Shown here: piece by piece, positions 22,613-35,103 of the stretch
Position numbering within the stretch: the stretch's first letter is position 1
How the letters are laid out: each line of letters begins with the position of its first letter
NCBI GenBank assembly: GCA_026168455.1
Contig: CM047431.1
Span: 9,694,943-9,758,942 of the forward strand
Direction of reading: 5' to 3'
DNA length: 64,000 nucleotides
From: Theocolax elegans
Taxonomy: Eukaryota > Arthropoda > Insecta > Hymenoptera > Cerocephalidae
Program-made: the position numbers and the translations under genes
The notes under the pieces: generated by a model
The model's input: the letters and a program-made list of their open reading frames with translations, nothing else
Told to the model about the DNA's origin: nothing
Database searches by the model: none

Positions 22613-22891
22613 TACCATATGTGGTCGTCTTAATTTTTTTCCTTCTTTTTTCCATATTTATCAGAATTGATGCAGGATTTTGAAGTTTTTTTATTTTGCT
22701 ATATATTATTGTACGTAAACTATTGATTCACAGAGACGTTTCGTGAATATATGATTGTTTATAATTAAATTACATTTTCGTCCTAAGTATTTAAAAAAAA
22801 TTATCATTTATTATATTAAATTTCTAACATCAAGTTTTATGAATAGAAAGTATTTTGAAATAACATCTTCCACGAAGGTGTGAGAATACGC

Positions 22892-23935
22892 TGTAACGGT
22901 GTGCTTGCCCGGGGAAAACTTATTGAGTCGCCCGTCTTACGTACCTGTAGTTCGTGGCGAACGAGATTGTATAATCTCGCCGACTAGATATCAAGTACTC
23001 GATGACTCAATACAATTCGTAGCTATACATACGTTGTTTACAAAATCTTTCCCGCGCAGCGGCTGCGGTTACCTTTCCGCACACTTGCCGTTAAAGTTGT
23101 ATGGAAATCGAATTTCGATTTCCAACAACCACAGGTAAAACGATGCTATTCTTTCCTAAAATGGACCGCGGAAAGAAAATCAAATGTGAGTCCGCGAGAA
23201 TTCGTATCTTGAAATACGACTCGAAGGAAGACGGAGGAACGAATATATACGCCGGTTAGAAAAATATAAATCAACACGAGTTGAAATAGATTATCTATAA
23301 ATAAATTTATTGAGATAAATAAATGATTAAATTCAATAACATTTACTATGATCGAGGTCTTTAAACGCACGAAGGTTGAGTCGTAACCGTCGACTCAACA
23401 CGAGAGGGGAAAGGGGTACGCGAACTAACTAACTTAAAAATATTCGCACGATCGCGTTGAAAATAACATATAATAATTATCCGCGCGAAAGTGGTACCAC
23501 TTACTTTTATTTCTTGTCTTCGGACCTCGAATATCAAAAAGGTAGAAAAATTCCTCCCTCTCGCTGTCTCTTTATCGTCCGAATGTAAAATGTCGGTGGG
23601 AGAATACCTCGACCACCGATCACTTTATTTTGTGTCCGTGTGCAGAACCACTACACTAGAACACACTGTAAAAAATAACTCACGGTATAACTAACCGATA
23701 AAGATAACTCGGATCAGGTACTTTGTATATAAAAAGTATAATTCTACGGAGTTATCTCGTCACACGTGTCGTCGTGATCTATCGTGTCGTGCGCGCGCGA
23801 CTCTCTCCCGAATTCTGACTATCATTGCGCGGGTATCAGCCGTTCGCGCCGTTGGCTATGCCTATATCTATATATAGCGCTCGTGTCTACCTACCTAATT
23901 CGTATAATGGTGAGTGAATATCACTTGCCATTACA
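22892..23935. mobile_element. Solo LTR, 1044 bp, ACGC duplication
   Basis: Starts TGTAACGG and ends CCATTACA. It is flanked by ACGC at 22888-22891 and 23936-23939. The other palindrome arm at about 28060-28090 shows the uninterrupted site with a single ACGC, which proves the insertion and its boundaries. The interior is GC-richer than the flanks. No internal region or second LTR is present. Confidence 0.9.
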
Positions 23936-24059
23936 ACGCAAGTATAATGATAATTGTTAACTGATAAAATAAATATCTTCATTTCTTGCTTCTATCTTTT
24001 TTTTACTTAGAAAAACTTCAAATTTTCAACAACTTAAAATTTGGTATTAAAAAGTAGAT

Positions 24060-24945
24060 AAATTGTTATTAAGAAGTTGTTTAAATAGAAAGCACTGAAA
24101 TGAAGCGGAATAATCGACAAATATATTGTACCACATTGTAAATCTAATATTTAACTTTAATTATTAAGAATAAATTCAAACCATAATCACACTATTCGCA
24201 AAAAGTTATTGCAATTGAAAGTATTGAAATCAAAATAAAATCGTCAAGTATTTTGCGCTACATAATAATAAATAAATGTCTTAAATTTTATTTACCAATC
24301 TATTTTTTTGTGACATAGCAGTCTTAAGGTTCTATAATCAAATAAATTTCAATGTATGTAACTAAAATAAATGAAATAATATAACTTCATATGTAAAATT
24401 TTAGTAAAATGTATATGATAATTGTGTAGTATTTATTTGCAATCTGCTTAATTATGTGTGCTAACGGGTTTTGAATCTAGAGTTAAAAATTCATAATTTA
24501 GCTTATGTGCAACTAAAACTTATTTCGTAAACATTTCTAAGTGATTAAATGTTTTCTAATAAAAGACGTAATATTAGTTTTTTGAATAGTAAATAAATTA
24601 AATAAAAAAAGATACTTATATTTAAATTATATTATAGAATTGATTCGATAGAAACTTACATTCAATTTCTATAAAGTAAATATCTTAAAAAGATATTTGG
24701 TATTCAAATAAACAGAAATCGTATCTATTGTCTAAAATAAAAAATTATTTCTACATTTCAAACTTCCATCAAGGAAGTGTCTTTTATTTATTCTTATAAA
24801 CTAGGATAATACTGCGCCACCCGTCTGCTAAGTGCTTAAGGGCAGTCAGTAGTGTTATTTTCACAAATTCGCCATCCAAGAATATGCGTGTATTAATGGC
24901 GCTGACGTCAAGTGAGCTGAGTTCATATTCATCCTTGGGTGGTGA
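24060..24945 (+). repeat. Inner left arm of the palindrome
   Basis: Pairs with about 25176-26000. The sequence GGATAATACTGCGCCACCCG and GAATATGCGTGTATTAATGG near 24804-24900 recur as complements at 25176-25270. Arms are roughly 90% alike by eye. Confidence 0.8.
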
Positions 24946-25034
24946 AAAAAAAAAGCGTGAGTGAGTAAAAAACGCGTTTTATACCCACTGCAACATAAAA
25001 CTACTTACACGCTCGTATTAGTATTTCTCACATA

Positions 25035-25170
25035 ATACATCGTGAACAAACTGTTAGATCGAGTTACGCTCATAAATTTTAAAACAATAATTAACTTTTT
25101 ATGACCTGTATAAAAATAATTATTTAATAAAAAATAATTAATAAAAATAAAAATACTCTTATCAAATAAA
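25035..25170 (+). repeat. Spacer segment repeated at 28256-28405
   Basis: Starts TACATCGTGAACAAACTG and continues GATCGAGTTACGCTC. The same block occurs in direct orientation just outside the right arm at 28256. Confidence 0.75.
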
Positions 25171-25486
25171 TTCATGCGCCATTAATACACGCATATTCTT
25201 GGGTGGCGAATTTATGAAAATAACACTACTAAGCACTTAGCAGACGGGTGGCGCAAGTATTATCCTAGTTTATAGGAATAAATAAAAGACACTTCCTTGA
25301 TGGAAGTTTGAAATGTAGAAATAATTTTTTTTTTGAGACAATAGATACGATTTCTGTTTATTTGAATACCAAATATCTTTTTAAGATATTTACTTTATAG
25401 AAAATGAATGTAAGTTTCTATCGAATCAATTCTATAATGTAATTTAAATATAAGTATTTTTTTTATTTCATTTATTTACTATTCAA

Positions 25487-26170
25487 AAAACTAATATTAC
25501 GTCTTTTATTAGAAAACATTTAATCACTTAGAAATGTTTACGAAATCAGTTTTAGTTGCACATAAGTTAAATTATGAATTTTTAACTCAAGATTCAAAAA
25601 CCGTTAGCACACATAATTAAACAGATTGCAAATAAATACTACACACTCATCATATACATTTTACTAAAATTTTACAAATGAAGTTATATTATTTCATTTA
25701 TTTTAGTTACATACATTGAAATTTATTTGATTATATAATCTTAAGACTGCTATGTAAAAAAAAAATAGATTGGTAAATAAAATTTAAGACATTTATTTAA
25801 AATACTTGACGATTTTATTTTGATTTCAATACTTTCAATTGCAATAACTTTTTGTGAATACTGTGATTATGGTTTGAATTTATTCTTAATAATTAAAGTT
25901 AATATTAGATTTACAATGTGGTACAATATATTTGTCGATTATTCCGCTTCATTTCAGTGCTTTCTATTTAAACAACTTCTTAATAACAATTTATCTACTT
26001 TAGTTATATTAAATCGTCCACGCAGGTTGAAATTGTAGATTAGGTATTGTATCGATAATTGATGAACACACTGTATTGTTTACATTACATTGCAACGTTT
26101 CGATGGAAATTCTCCATCCTCTTCAGGCATTACCTTTATTACACATATTTTACATTAGATTAGATAACAA
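25487..26170 (+). repeat. Direct repeat unit A
   Basis: From AAAAAACTAATATTACGTC through the right palindrome arm into Penelope-type sequence. The block recurs at 26717-27395 almost unchanged, a tandem duplication of about 1.23 kb period. Confidence 0.8.
26092..26134 (-). ncRNA. Hammerhead-like motif, copy 1
   Basis: Read on the minus strand: CTGAAGA, a stem-loop (GATGGA...TCCATC), then GAAACGTT. This matches the hammerhead core CUGANGA/GAAA with a very short stem III, as reported in Penelope terminal repeats. One extra G before stem II makes activity uncertain. Confidence 0.5.
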
Positions 26171-26716
26171 GCATGATAATAAATAAGTTTAAATGACTCA
26201 TATAATACGTCTGTCCTGTTTTCATTTCTTGTTTACCTGACTGCTTTTGCTTTTCTTTGTGTTAATACGTTGTGGTTTTGGTTCCAATTAGTTATATAGC
26301 CAACATTTACCTCTCCTTTATGTGATTACACATTATTATAAAATAGAAATCAATAAAATAAAATAAATAAATAATAAACAATAAATAAATAAATAAATAA
26401 TTAATTGGAACAAACACAACGTATTTAACACAAAGAAAAAGCAAAAGCAGTCAGGTAAACACGAATGAAACATGACAGACGGTTTTATATGAGTCATTTA
26501 AATCTTATTGACATGCGCAATTATGTACAATTATTAGATAAGCGATGATACTGTTAAAGTTATTAGGAATTTTTGGTACCACTCTAATATTGTTATATTT
26601 CAAAGAACTTTTGGTTTTTTCATAAAAATCAGGTATATAAGGAATCAAAGTGTGTTATGTAATTTTTATTATTATAATACGATTGTTAGTACTTTTTTCC
26701 TGATTTTTATCAAAAA

Positions 26717-27395
26717 ACTAATATTACGTCTTTTATTAGAAAACATTTAATCACTTAGAAATGTTTACGAAATCAGTTTTAGTTGCACATAAGTTAAATT
26801 ATGAATTTTTAACTCAAGATTCAAAAACCGTTAGCACACATAATTAAACAGATTGCAAATAAATACTACACACTCATCATATACATTTTACTAAAATTTT
26901 ACAAATGAAGTTATATTATTTCATTTATTTTAGTTACATACATTGAAATTTATTTGATTATATAATCTTAAGACTGCTATGTAAAAAAAAAATAGATTGG
27001 TAAATAAAATTTAAGACATTTATTTAAAATACTTGACGATTTTATTTTGATTTCAATACTTTCAATTGCAATAACTTTTTGTGAATACTGTGATTATGGT
27101 TTGAATTTATTCTTAATAATTAAAGTTAAATATTAGATTTACAATGTGGTACAATATATTTGTCGATTATTCCGCTTCATTTCAGTGCTTTCTATTTAAA
27201 CAACTTCTTAATAACAATTTATCTACTTTAGTTATATTAATATCGTCCACGCAGTTGAAATTGTAGATTAGGTATTGTATCGATAATTGATGAACACACT
27301 GTATTGTTTACATTACATTGCAACGTTTCGATGGAAATTCTCCATCCTCTTCAGGCATTACCTTTATTACACATATTTTACATTAGATTAGAATA
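26717..27395 (+). repeat. Direct repeat unit A, second copy
   Basis: Near-identical to 25487-26170, including palindrome-arm and Penelope-type sequence. Confidence 0.8.
27320..27362 (-). ncRNA. Hammerhead-like motif, copy 2
   Basis: Same sequence as the copy at 26092-26134, carried along in the duplicated block. Confidence 0.5.
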
Positions 27396-27842
27396 ACAAG
27401 ATATAGAATAATAAGATTTAAATGACTCATATAATAACCGTCTGTCATGTTTTCATTCGTGTTTACCTGACTGCTTTTGCTTTTTCTTTGTGTTAAATAC
27501 GTTGTGTTTTGTTCCAATTAATTATTTATTTATTTATTTATTGTTTATTTATTTATTTATTTTATTTTATTGATTTCTATTTTTATAATAATGTGTAAAT
27601 CACATAAAGGAGAGGTAAATGTTGGCTATATAACCTTAACTTCTGTGCAATACTTATCTTCGAGAATATGTATTTATTATACTTTGTCTTTAATTCATAG
27701 TGCAACGATTCAGAGATACTACGAAAGAATTTTTATAATTTTTAATGAATATTGACGTGTAGTAAGTTACCAATGTAATAATTATAATATATTTATATTC
27801 AATCTTGTTATTCTAATCTAATGTAAAATATGTGTAATAAAG

Positions 27843-27886
27843 GTAATGCCTGAAGAGGATGGAGAATTTCCATCGAAACGTTGCAA
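27843..27886 (+). ncRNA. Hammerhead-like motif, copy 3
   Basis: Plus-strand copy: CTGAAGA at 27850-27856, stem-loop 27858-27874 (GATGGA/TCCATC, loop GAATT), GAAA at 27875-27878, cleavage-site-like GTT at 27880-27882. The flanking ATGC and GCAA can form a short stem I. Confidence 0.5.
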
Positions 27887-28405
27887 TGTAATGTAAACAA
27901 TACAGTGTGTTCATCAATTATCGATACAATACCTAATCTACAACAATTTATCTACTTTTTAATACCAAATTTTAAGTTGTTGAAAATTTGAAGTTTTTCT
28001 AAGTAAAAAAAGATCGAAGCAAGAAATGAAGATATTTATTTTATCAGTTAACAACTATCATTATACTTGCGTATTCTCACACCTTCGTGGAAGGTGTTAT
28101 TTCAAAATACTTTCTATTCATAAAACTTGATGTTAGAAATTTAATATAATAAATGATAATTTTTTTTAAATACTTAGGACGAAAATGTAATTTCTGTAAG
28201 ATAATAGATTAGATTAAACAGTTTCTAAAAATATATATAAAAGTTTTGACTTAATACATCGTGAACAAACTGTTAGATCGAGTTACGCTCACAAAGTTTT
28301 AAAACAATATTTAACTTTTTATTACCTGTATGCAAATAAAATGATTATTTATTAAAAAAATAATTAATAAATATAAAAATGCTCTTATCAAATAAATTTC
28401 TCACA

Positions 28406-30232
28406 ACTTGGCAATTGTTGTAAATAAATTAAATTTTTTCATATTCAGTTAACCAAAAGTCAAAGCAACTAATAGTACATGAAGGTAAACTTAAGTCCTC
28501 ACTATGTAAATCTATTTTAACAGATTTTGTTAAAACTAATCAAATTTTAAAAAATAAGATAGTATGTCTATTATGTTTAAAGTCATTTGAGCAATACATA
28601 TATCTAATTTGCATATATTTTTTCGTATGTTTAACTATGTAACTTTCACTTATGTTTTTTAAAGTTTTGTATTTACATTACATTTTATTTAACCTAAATT
28701 AAGAAAGTATAAATGTATGAATTCAGATGTAATTAGGACATTTATTGTTATGGAGATAATATATAATTTTTTTACAACATCTAAGTATGTTATACTTTTT
28801 TGGTTAAAATACTTTCCATCAATCTTTCAGAATTAACTTTTCAAATATATCTTTCAGATTATTTTTGTAATTTTTCGATAGATTTGTAATTATTTACTTT
28901 TCTATTAAATTTAGCATTTACCTCTAATTTATAAATCATCTTACTTTATGTTTGTAAATTAAGGGAAGATATGACATTTTATAATACAAAGTATATTTTC
29001 TAACTAACAAGAAATCTGTAAAAATAACTTAGTATTTTTAACCCATAATCACTGGTATATTACTTTTAAGGTAACTTTATGAGATTTTACGTTCAAAAGA
29101 GTATTTGTAAAAATTCGGCTGACACCAGAGCCTAAATCCTACGTAAGCATGAAATATCCACGCACGTATATTATTGAGAAATGATCGGTAGCTTCGCGTC
29201 TTGAACCAGTTTGACCCATATAAGCTATCAAAGATATTTGTCCTAAAGTTTTTATACTGTACCTGTGAAAACTCTAGTCCAAAACCAAGAATTCAAATTA
29301 TCAACATTAAACATAACCGATAATTGTCACTGACAGGTTATGCTACGCGCACGTTTCTCGGCAAATTAGATGATTGACGACCATGTAAGATAAAAGATGA
29401 CCGTTTAAGATAATAATGAAAAAATAACTAGATCACGCGTGTCTCACTCACTTTTTCGTTTTCCCCTATAGCTCTGTCTCAACTTTTTCGAGTAGACATA
29501 TATATATAGGAGACGAAGAAGATATCGAAAAATACATAGCCGAGTAAAAGAATTTGACAACTCAGATATTTACATTAAGTTTTATTGAAAGTATTACTAA
29601 ATAATTTATCGAAAACTTAAAAAACTGAAAAAATATTAAAAAAGAAATAATATATGATATAAAAAGTTACGTAAATAACATATTATATATTAATATTCAA
29701 AAATAAAAAAACCGCAGGTGCAGTTAGATGTCTAATAGGTGCTAGCGCGCATTGTACTTGCGCTGGTTGTGCTACCGCGCACCTTGATTATTAATAAACA
29801 ATTGTCAAAAACCACGGGTTTTTGAGAACTAATTACGATGGCGGTGAAATTTGATGAGTAACATATGCTTTTTATCATTGGAATTCTTTGATTGATAAAC
29901 AAAGTTTATAGAATCGCCATTAGAATTGCGGGAAAAAACGTCGGAAACCAATATTTACACTTTTGGACCAATTTGCCTTAAGTGCCAGATAAAGGTGTTT
30001 TTTCTTTGTTGCACTCACACAAAATGACTTCATTTACATAAGATAGTAGAGGACAGAAATACCATAAATGGTAACCCTGAGATAACTCAGGGAAAAAAAC
30101 TCGAGCAAAAAAATTAAGACGCCCACATATGGGCGTGTGTGACTGAAAGGGTTACAACAAACCCCCACCACCTACCAATTGACCTCGAATAACCCCGTCT
30201 ATCACAGGTTACACGAGGTCAAGGTCAAGGAG
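28406..30232. other. AT-rich non-coding stretch
   Basis: No supported gene. The sequence is very AT-rich, with slightly richer patches at 29130-29480 and 29710-29830. I see no repeat structure beyond the segment ending at 28405. Confidence 0.5.
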
Positions 30233-30500
30233 AGAGATTGATTGATTGATTAAATAGTTTTATTTGGCTTTTGGGATTTAAACCCCATAGGCACTCACTT
30301 AGAAAAATACAATTTTAAAAAACAAATTTTAACAATAAATAGTATAACAATAATAATATATACAACAATAATAACAATAATAAAATCTAATAAACTATAA
30401 GAAGTCGTTTAAAATATAACAAATAATTTAACAATAATAGTAATAGGATAAAACAATAAAAATAATACAACAATAGCTATGTATTCTACTCAATTGAATT

Positions 30501-32204
30501 TTATTCGAGGCGAGGGATCAGCGGTGGGGTTATCCCCTCATATTGCATCCTGGTGTCCCAGGCAGTTTGGTCGAGTCCAAACAAATAGTGAAAAAACGAG
30601 TCTTTGAATTTGGCGATGGATGATTTCTCAAATGCATGTGGAGGGAGTTCTTTAATGATCTTGGATGAGGTGATGATGAATGATTTATTTAAAGCCTCCG
30701 TACGAGGAGGGAGGTAATTTAATGATTTTGATGGTCGACGAGTGGAAGTGCGGTGATTATGTTGTGAGGTATTTAATTTGATGAAATGGTTTGCCAGGTA
30801 ACTAGGAGAGTTATGAGAGATGATGCTAAAAGCAAGTGAGCCGATGATGTATTCGACTGATAACCACCTGAGACCTAACCTATACGGAGTGACGTGCTCT
30901 CTTCTCGGTATGTCCCCCCACACGAACCGTACACAAGCATTCAGTAGTCTTTGCAGCTTTAAATTTCTGGTCTGGTCAACATCGTTGTAGACCGCACACG
31001 CATAATCAAAATGAGGAAAGACAAGTGCCTCTACCAGTCTCTTTCTGAGACCACGTGACAAGGTTTTTCTATAATATCGTAATGAGTGCAAAACACCATG
31101 CACACGCCTCGAAATAGATGACACTTGCCTTGCTCAATCAAGAGATGGAGTAATCATGATCCCGAGCGATTTAACCTCACATTCATACTCCAAGAAGTCC
31201 GTTTCCAATTTAACCTTAGGGGCAGTGTTCAAATCGATGCGCGATAAAAAAGCCTGACTACCCAGAATCATAACCTTCGTTTTTTCAACATTTAACTTAA
31301 GTCCGTTTTTGTGAGCCCATCGGGTTATTGAATTTGCATCCTGTGTAATACGCTGCACTCCCATTTCAAATTCCGCAGGAAAAAACGAATGGTAGACCTG
31401 GGCATCATCGGCAAATAGCATATAATTGCTATGTGTAAGTATTTTCGGCAGATCGTTTATGAAGATAGAAAAAAGAATCGGGCCAAAAACACTGCCCTGA
31501 GGCACACCAGCATTAATTTTCAACCAATCCGAACGCTCGCCAGATTCATTCTCCACAGCATGCATGCGACCCACAAGATACCGATAAAACCATGTAAGCA
31601 TGTTATCGGAACAACCAATATCACTTAATTTTTTAATTAATTTATCATGGGGTACTGTTTCAGAAGCCTTGGAGAAATCAAACAGGATAAGAATCGTGAT
31701 CTTTCTGGCGTCAATGGCTCTCCTAACATCATCAAGAACACCCAGGAGTGCCGTCTGGGTACTATGTCCTTTACGAAAACCTGCCTGTCTCTCAATGAGA
31801 ATATTATTCTCCGCTAGGTATTCAGATAATTGATTGTGCACAAGTCTTTCTAAGATTTTTGAAAGTTCACAAAGTGTTGCTATCGGCCTTGTGTCAGAAC
31901 ACGATTCCATCCTGCCCGACCTCGCCAAAGGAAACAGCAGCACCCTCTTCCAGTATTCAGGATAATATCCAGCTCAAAGCATATCGTTAAAAACATCCAC
32001 GAGGTGCAGAGTTAATTGAGGCTCCAATAACTTTAGCATTTCCACGGATATGCCATCAATCCCCACTGCCCTCGAGGATGCTCCCCGAATTGCGTTTTGA
32101 ATTTCTTTTGTAGTGATATTGGAGAAATGAAAAGAGGAGGAGGGTGACAAAGGACATAAATTACATAAAATGGTTGAAAAACACTGAATAGACAATGGCT
32201 GCAC
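30501..32204 (-). pseudogene. LINE-2 ORF2 reverse transcriptase and C-terminus
   Basis: One frame covers the RT and the region after it, broken only by two stops, near 31974 and 31134. Blocks are SRAVGIDGISVEML, RPIATLCELSKILERLV, RQAGFRKGHSTQTALLG, LILFDFSKASETVPH (the conserved AFDT reads ASET, so one block A residue is changed), AGVPQGSVFGPILFSIFIND and MLFADDAQVY. The C-terminal part (RLVEALVFPHFDYACAVY, LQRLLNACVRFVWGD) is well kept and served to read the interrupted LINE-1 copy. It is out of frame with the endonuclease. Confidence 0.9.
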
Positions 32205-32209
32205 GTGAT

Positions 32210-33540
32210 TGAGACAGAAGCGTAGTGATTGTTAAGCTGTTGCAATGTGAATAAATTAAGTGGCGATGGATTTGTCTTTGAACTAAGACCCATGTTTTCA
32301 AGGCATTTCCAGAACCTTTTGGGATCGTTTGCACTGTTAAGTTTATTTGCCAGGAAGTGAAATTTACTCGAGTTTACAGCATTCGAGACATGATTTCGGA
32401 GCCCTTTATAAACATTGTAATCTTCACTTGAATCAGTAGCACGAAATCTCTCAAAAGCTGCATTTCTGTCCTTAATTTTCAATTTAATATCCCTAGTAAT
32501 CCATGGCTTGTGTTTAGTTTTTAAAGAATATAATTTTATTGGTGCTAACAAATCAAATGTCGAGAGAATTGCCTTGTTTATGAGTGATACATTATTTGAG
32601 CTAGTGTTATGATTTATAATTGATGGATGATTATGGTGTGAGAGCGGACCATGCTGGTAGTTAGAGAAGGACAAATCTGTAGAAACATGCTGATCACGCC
32701 TATGATGATTGAGTGATTGTAATGAAGACAAAGAGGTGATAGATGAGGTGAATGTGGTTGCGAGGTTATGAAGGTTGATCTCTCCCAGATTTCGTTTTCC
32801 AAATTCCCTCACGTCTGTCGGCGTGTTAGCAATCCTTAGAGTAATGCTTATAGCATCGTGATCTGCTACGAAAGGAGCTGTCGTTTTAATATATTCATAA
32901 TCAAGTATTGGTTCACGAATTAGGAAGAGATCCAACCATGTATGAGAAGGCCCGCCCGACGTCATTGCGTGGTGTGTTGGCTCTGACTGGATGAGTGCAA
33001 GTCCCAGTGCTGATATGTTTTCCCTAAACTTATTTGCCATAGCACTAGAGGAATTCATATCAATATTGAAATCCCCAGTGACTACGACGTATTTGTATCT
33101 CGGTAGTATGTCTGACAAAATCTCAAAGAAATCTGTAGGGTAAGCGGCTGTTGGCCTGCGATATACCACCGCTAATACTAAAGAATCAGCCTTACCCGTC
33201 AAACATAAAATTAAAAATTCTGGAGCATTCGAGAAAACCGGTTCAGAGTGCGCTATGACCTTTACCCCAAAATCTTTCCGAACATAAGCCGCCACCACCC
33301 CCCTCCTTATATTACATATATTCCTATATTACCCTCTCGATCCAAGCGATGCAATGTATATCCCGTTAGCCTAACAATTTCAGAGGAATCGTGCTTAGTA
33401 AGGAAGGTTTCGGTGATTGCAATGACATCGTGAGAGGCCGGGTGAACTAATGCTTCAACGGATGAAAAATGTGTTTTGAGTCTATATATATTTGAATGGA
33501 AAATGGAGAGTGATTTTGATGATCCTCATGATTTGGCCCG
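32210..33540 (-). pseudogene. LINE-2 ORF2 AP-endonuclease domain
   Basis: Motifs include VIAITETFLTKHDSSEIV (near 33430), AAYVRKDFGVKV, LAVVYRRPTAAYP, YVVVTGDFNIDM, THHAMTSGGPSHTWLDLFL and the catalytic VADHDAISI, here intact. A short insertion or duplication near 33303-33330 interrupts the N-terminal part with a stop. A frameshift near 32200 separates it from RT, after HYASVSI. Confidence 0.85.
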
Positions 33541-33807
33541 ACCAGCTCTGTCTCATTTAGTATGAGTAGGAAGAGGAGGAAAGCTAGAAAGTTCAGTATC
33601 CGAGCTAACTCGCTTCAACGGACCGTCCCTCACCTCTTGCATAAATACTACTAAATCTAATACTATTGACCTCGCGTAACCCAGTTCGCTTGATTTCACA
33701 ACTCAAACACCGGTTTTGGCCAGAGAGGCCTTATAAATAACGAGTTCTCGTCATCCTCACCAAAATGTCGCGAGCTCTTCGTCCTTTTAAAAGGTGCGCC
33801 TTCTCCA

Positions 33808-34689
33808 TCACTGCATCTCTGGAATATTTGACGAAAACTTGACGACCAATCCACGCGAACGCATTTGAGTAGGGGGAGAACCCGTTGACTCAGATCTCTG
33901 TCGCGGAGTCCAAGGTCGAAGATCGATCACCTGATTTAACAGCTTCGATAGCTTGATTGCCTCCAAAATATCCGCAATCAGCTGGTCTTCGGTTTTCACG
34001 GTTTTACCCGGTAACCCTGTGATAAGCAGCTCACAAGAATCTGTTAGCGCTGGAGATTATGTAGCATTTATTTCTTTGTTGTTTGTTTCAATGCTGCTAA
34101 TCCGGTTTTCCAGCTTATTTATGCGCTCATCCAAAACTGAGTATTTTGCTTCTATCTCCTCTTCAATCAAGCTGACCTTCGCCTTCAAGTTCTTTAGCTC
34201 AGTCTTAACTTTGTCCACTTTACCCTCCACACGGCTCACCACCTCCAAAACCGATTTAATATCGCTCCTCAAGTTGTTTTGCAAGCTCCGCGTAAAGGCT
34301 TCTACCCGCGATGGCGGGCCAGCCGCCATCGGTACGGAGTCAGCGAGTGTATCTTGCGCGGCCTGGTTGGGCTTAGTGGGCGGAGCGCCGCGAGGTTGCT
34401 TAGCAACCTGCGACATTGATGGCGACGGAGGCGAGGCTACGCGCTTCACGCAAGAGGTGGTAGGAGTAGGCGTGGTCGCTGGCGAGGCACTGTCGGTTGC
34501 GTTAGTCTGGCGCGGTAACCCGGGCGGTGGCGCCCTCGTGTCAACTAAAGCTGTCGCAACGTTGGTCTGGACTCCACGCGCAGATCTCGCCCAAAATTTC
34601 TGTCGCTTGCAAATTCCTCCGGATAACCTCGAAAATTTTGCAGTCAATTTTTCGTGATTTCTGGACGACTGTCTACAGCAAAATTGCAA
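33808..34689 (-). pseudogene. LINE-2 ORF1 (gag-like), one in-frame stop
   Basis: The frame encodes a Pro/Ala/Thr-rich, low-complexity N-terminal half, then a long coiled coil (about residues 140-205: VSRVEGKVDKVKTELKNLK, then IEAKYSVLDERINKLENRI). After one stop at about 34055 it continues with SCELLITGLPG, the RNA-binding-type fold also seen in LINE-1 ORF1. GC content is higher than in LINE-1. It probably forms multimers on element RNA. Confidence 0.75.
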
Positions 34690-34825
34690 CTAATTCACTA
34701 GGGACGAGCTGTAGACAGCGGCCGTCCGATTTGTAATATGCTAAAACTCGTGTTTATAACGTGAGTAGAATAATCTTATTTGCTTTGTGGAGATCAGTAG
34801 ACACCGTCTTTGTACTCACCGTGAG

Positions 34826-34826
<1 letters not shown>

Positions 34827-34868
<42 letters not shown>
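34827..34868. repeat. (GA)n microsatellite
   Basis: About 20 GA units upstream of LINE-2. Confidence 0.9.
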
Positions 34869-34871
<3 letters not shown>

Positions 34872-35103
34872 AGGGAGAATTTAAAAATGTGTCTTACTTT
34901 TATTTTTTTCTCGATCCTTGCTCCTTAAGGTATTCACTATACTACTAACACTTTATCCAACTTGTAAAAAATGAAATAATCGGTTGAAATGAAATAATGT
35001 TTATAACACTATATTACTTTAGTAAGCTTAATCACTACTTAACTCTGCCACGGGTTTGTTTTAGCAGTGGGCACTTGGAGCAAAAGAAATACGTGACATT
35101 TTC

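Larger units (their letters stand above)
26001..27943. mobile_element. Penelope-like terminal repeats in inverted/tandem array
   Basis: Three copies of a block containing CCTGAAGAGGATGGAG and CATCGAAACGTTGC occur, two on the minus strand (about 26083 and 27312) and one on the plus strand (27842). Between them lie inverted copies of a block with GACTGCTTTTGC/GCAAAAGCAGTC (26215-26510, again at 27420-27540) around (AAAT)n tracts. This complex head-to-head/tandem layout is typical of Penelope-like insertions. No RT frame remains. Confidence 0.65.
22766..28195. repeat. Composite palindrome, net arms about 1.2 kb
   Basis: The left arm runs from AAATTACATTTTCGTCC at 22766 to about 24945. The right arm runs back from 28195 to about 25176, with its complement in reverse order. 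The central spacer is about 230 bp. The left arm is interrupted by a solo LTR (22892-23935). The right arm is interrupted at about 26001-27943 by a tandemly duplicated stretch and Penelope-type ends. Each arm thus serves as an empty-site reference for the insertion in the other. No coding region survives. Confidence 0.8.
30233..34690 (-). mobile_element. Non-LTR retrotransposon, CR1/Jockey group (LINE-2 of window)
   Basis: A minus-strand element has ORF1 (34689-33808), ORF2 endonuclease/RT (about 33540-30501), an A-rich 3' UTR and a tail of GATT repeats on the plus strand (30236-30251, AATC on the element strand). Layout and protein motifs match LINE-1 at 11812-16400. ORF2 carries a frameshift and at least two stops. 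No target duplication was found. Confidence 0.85.
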
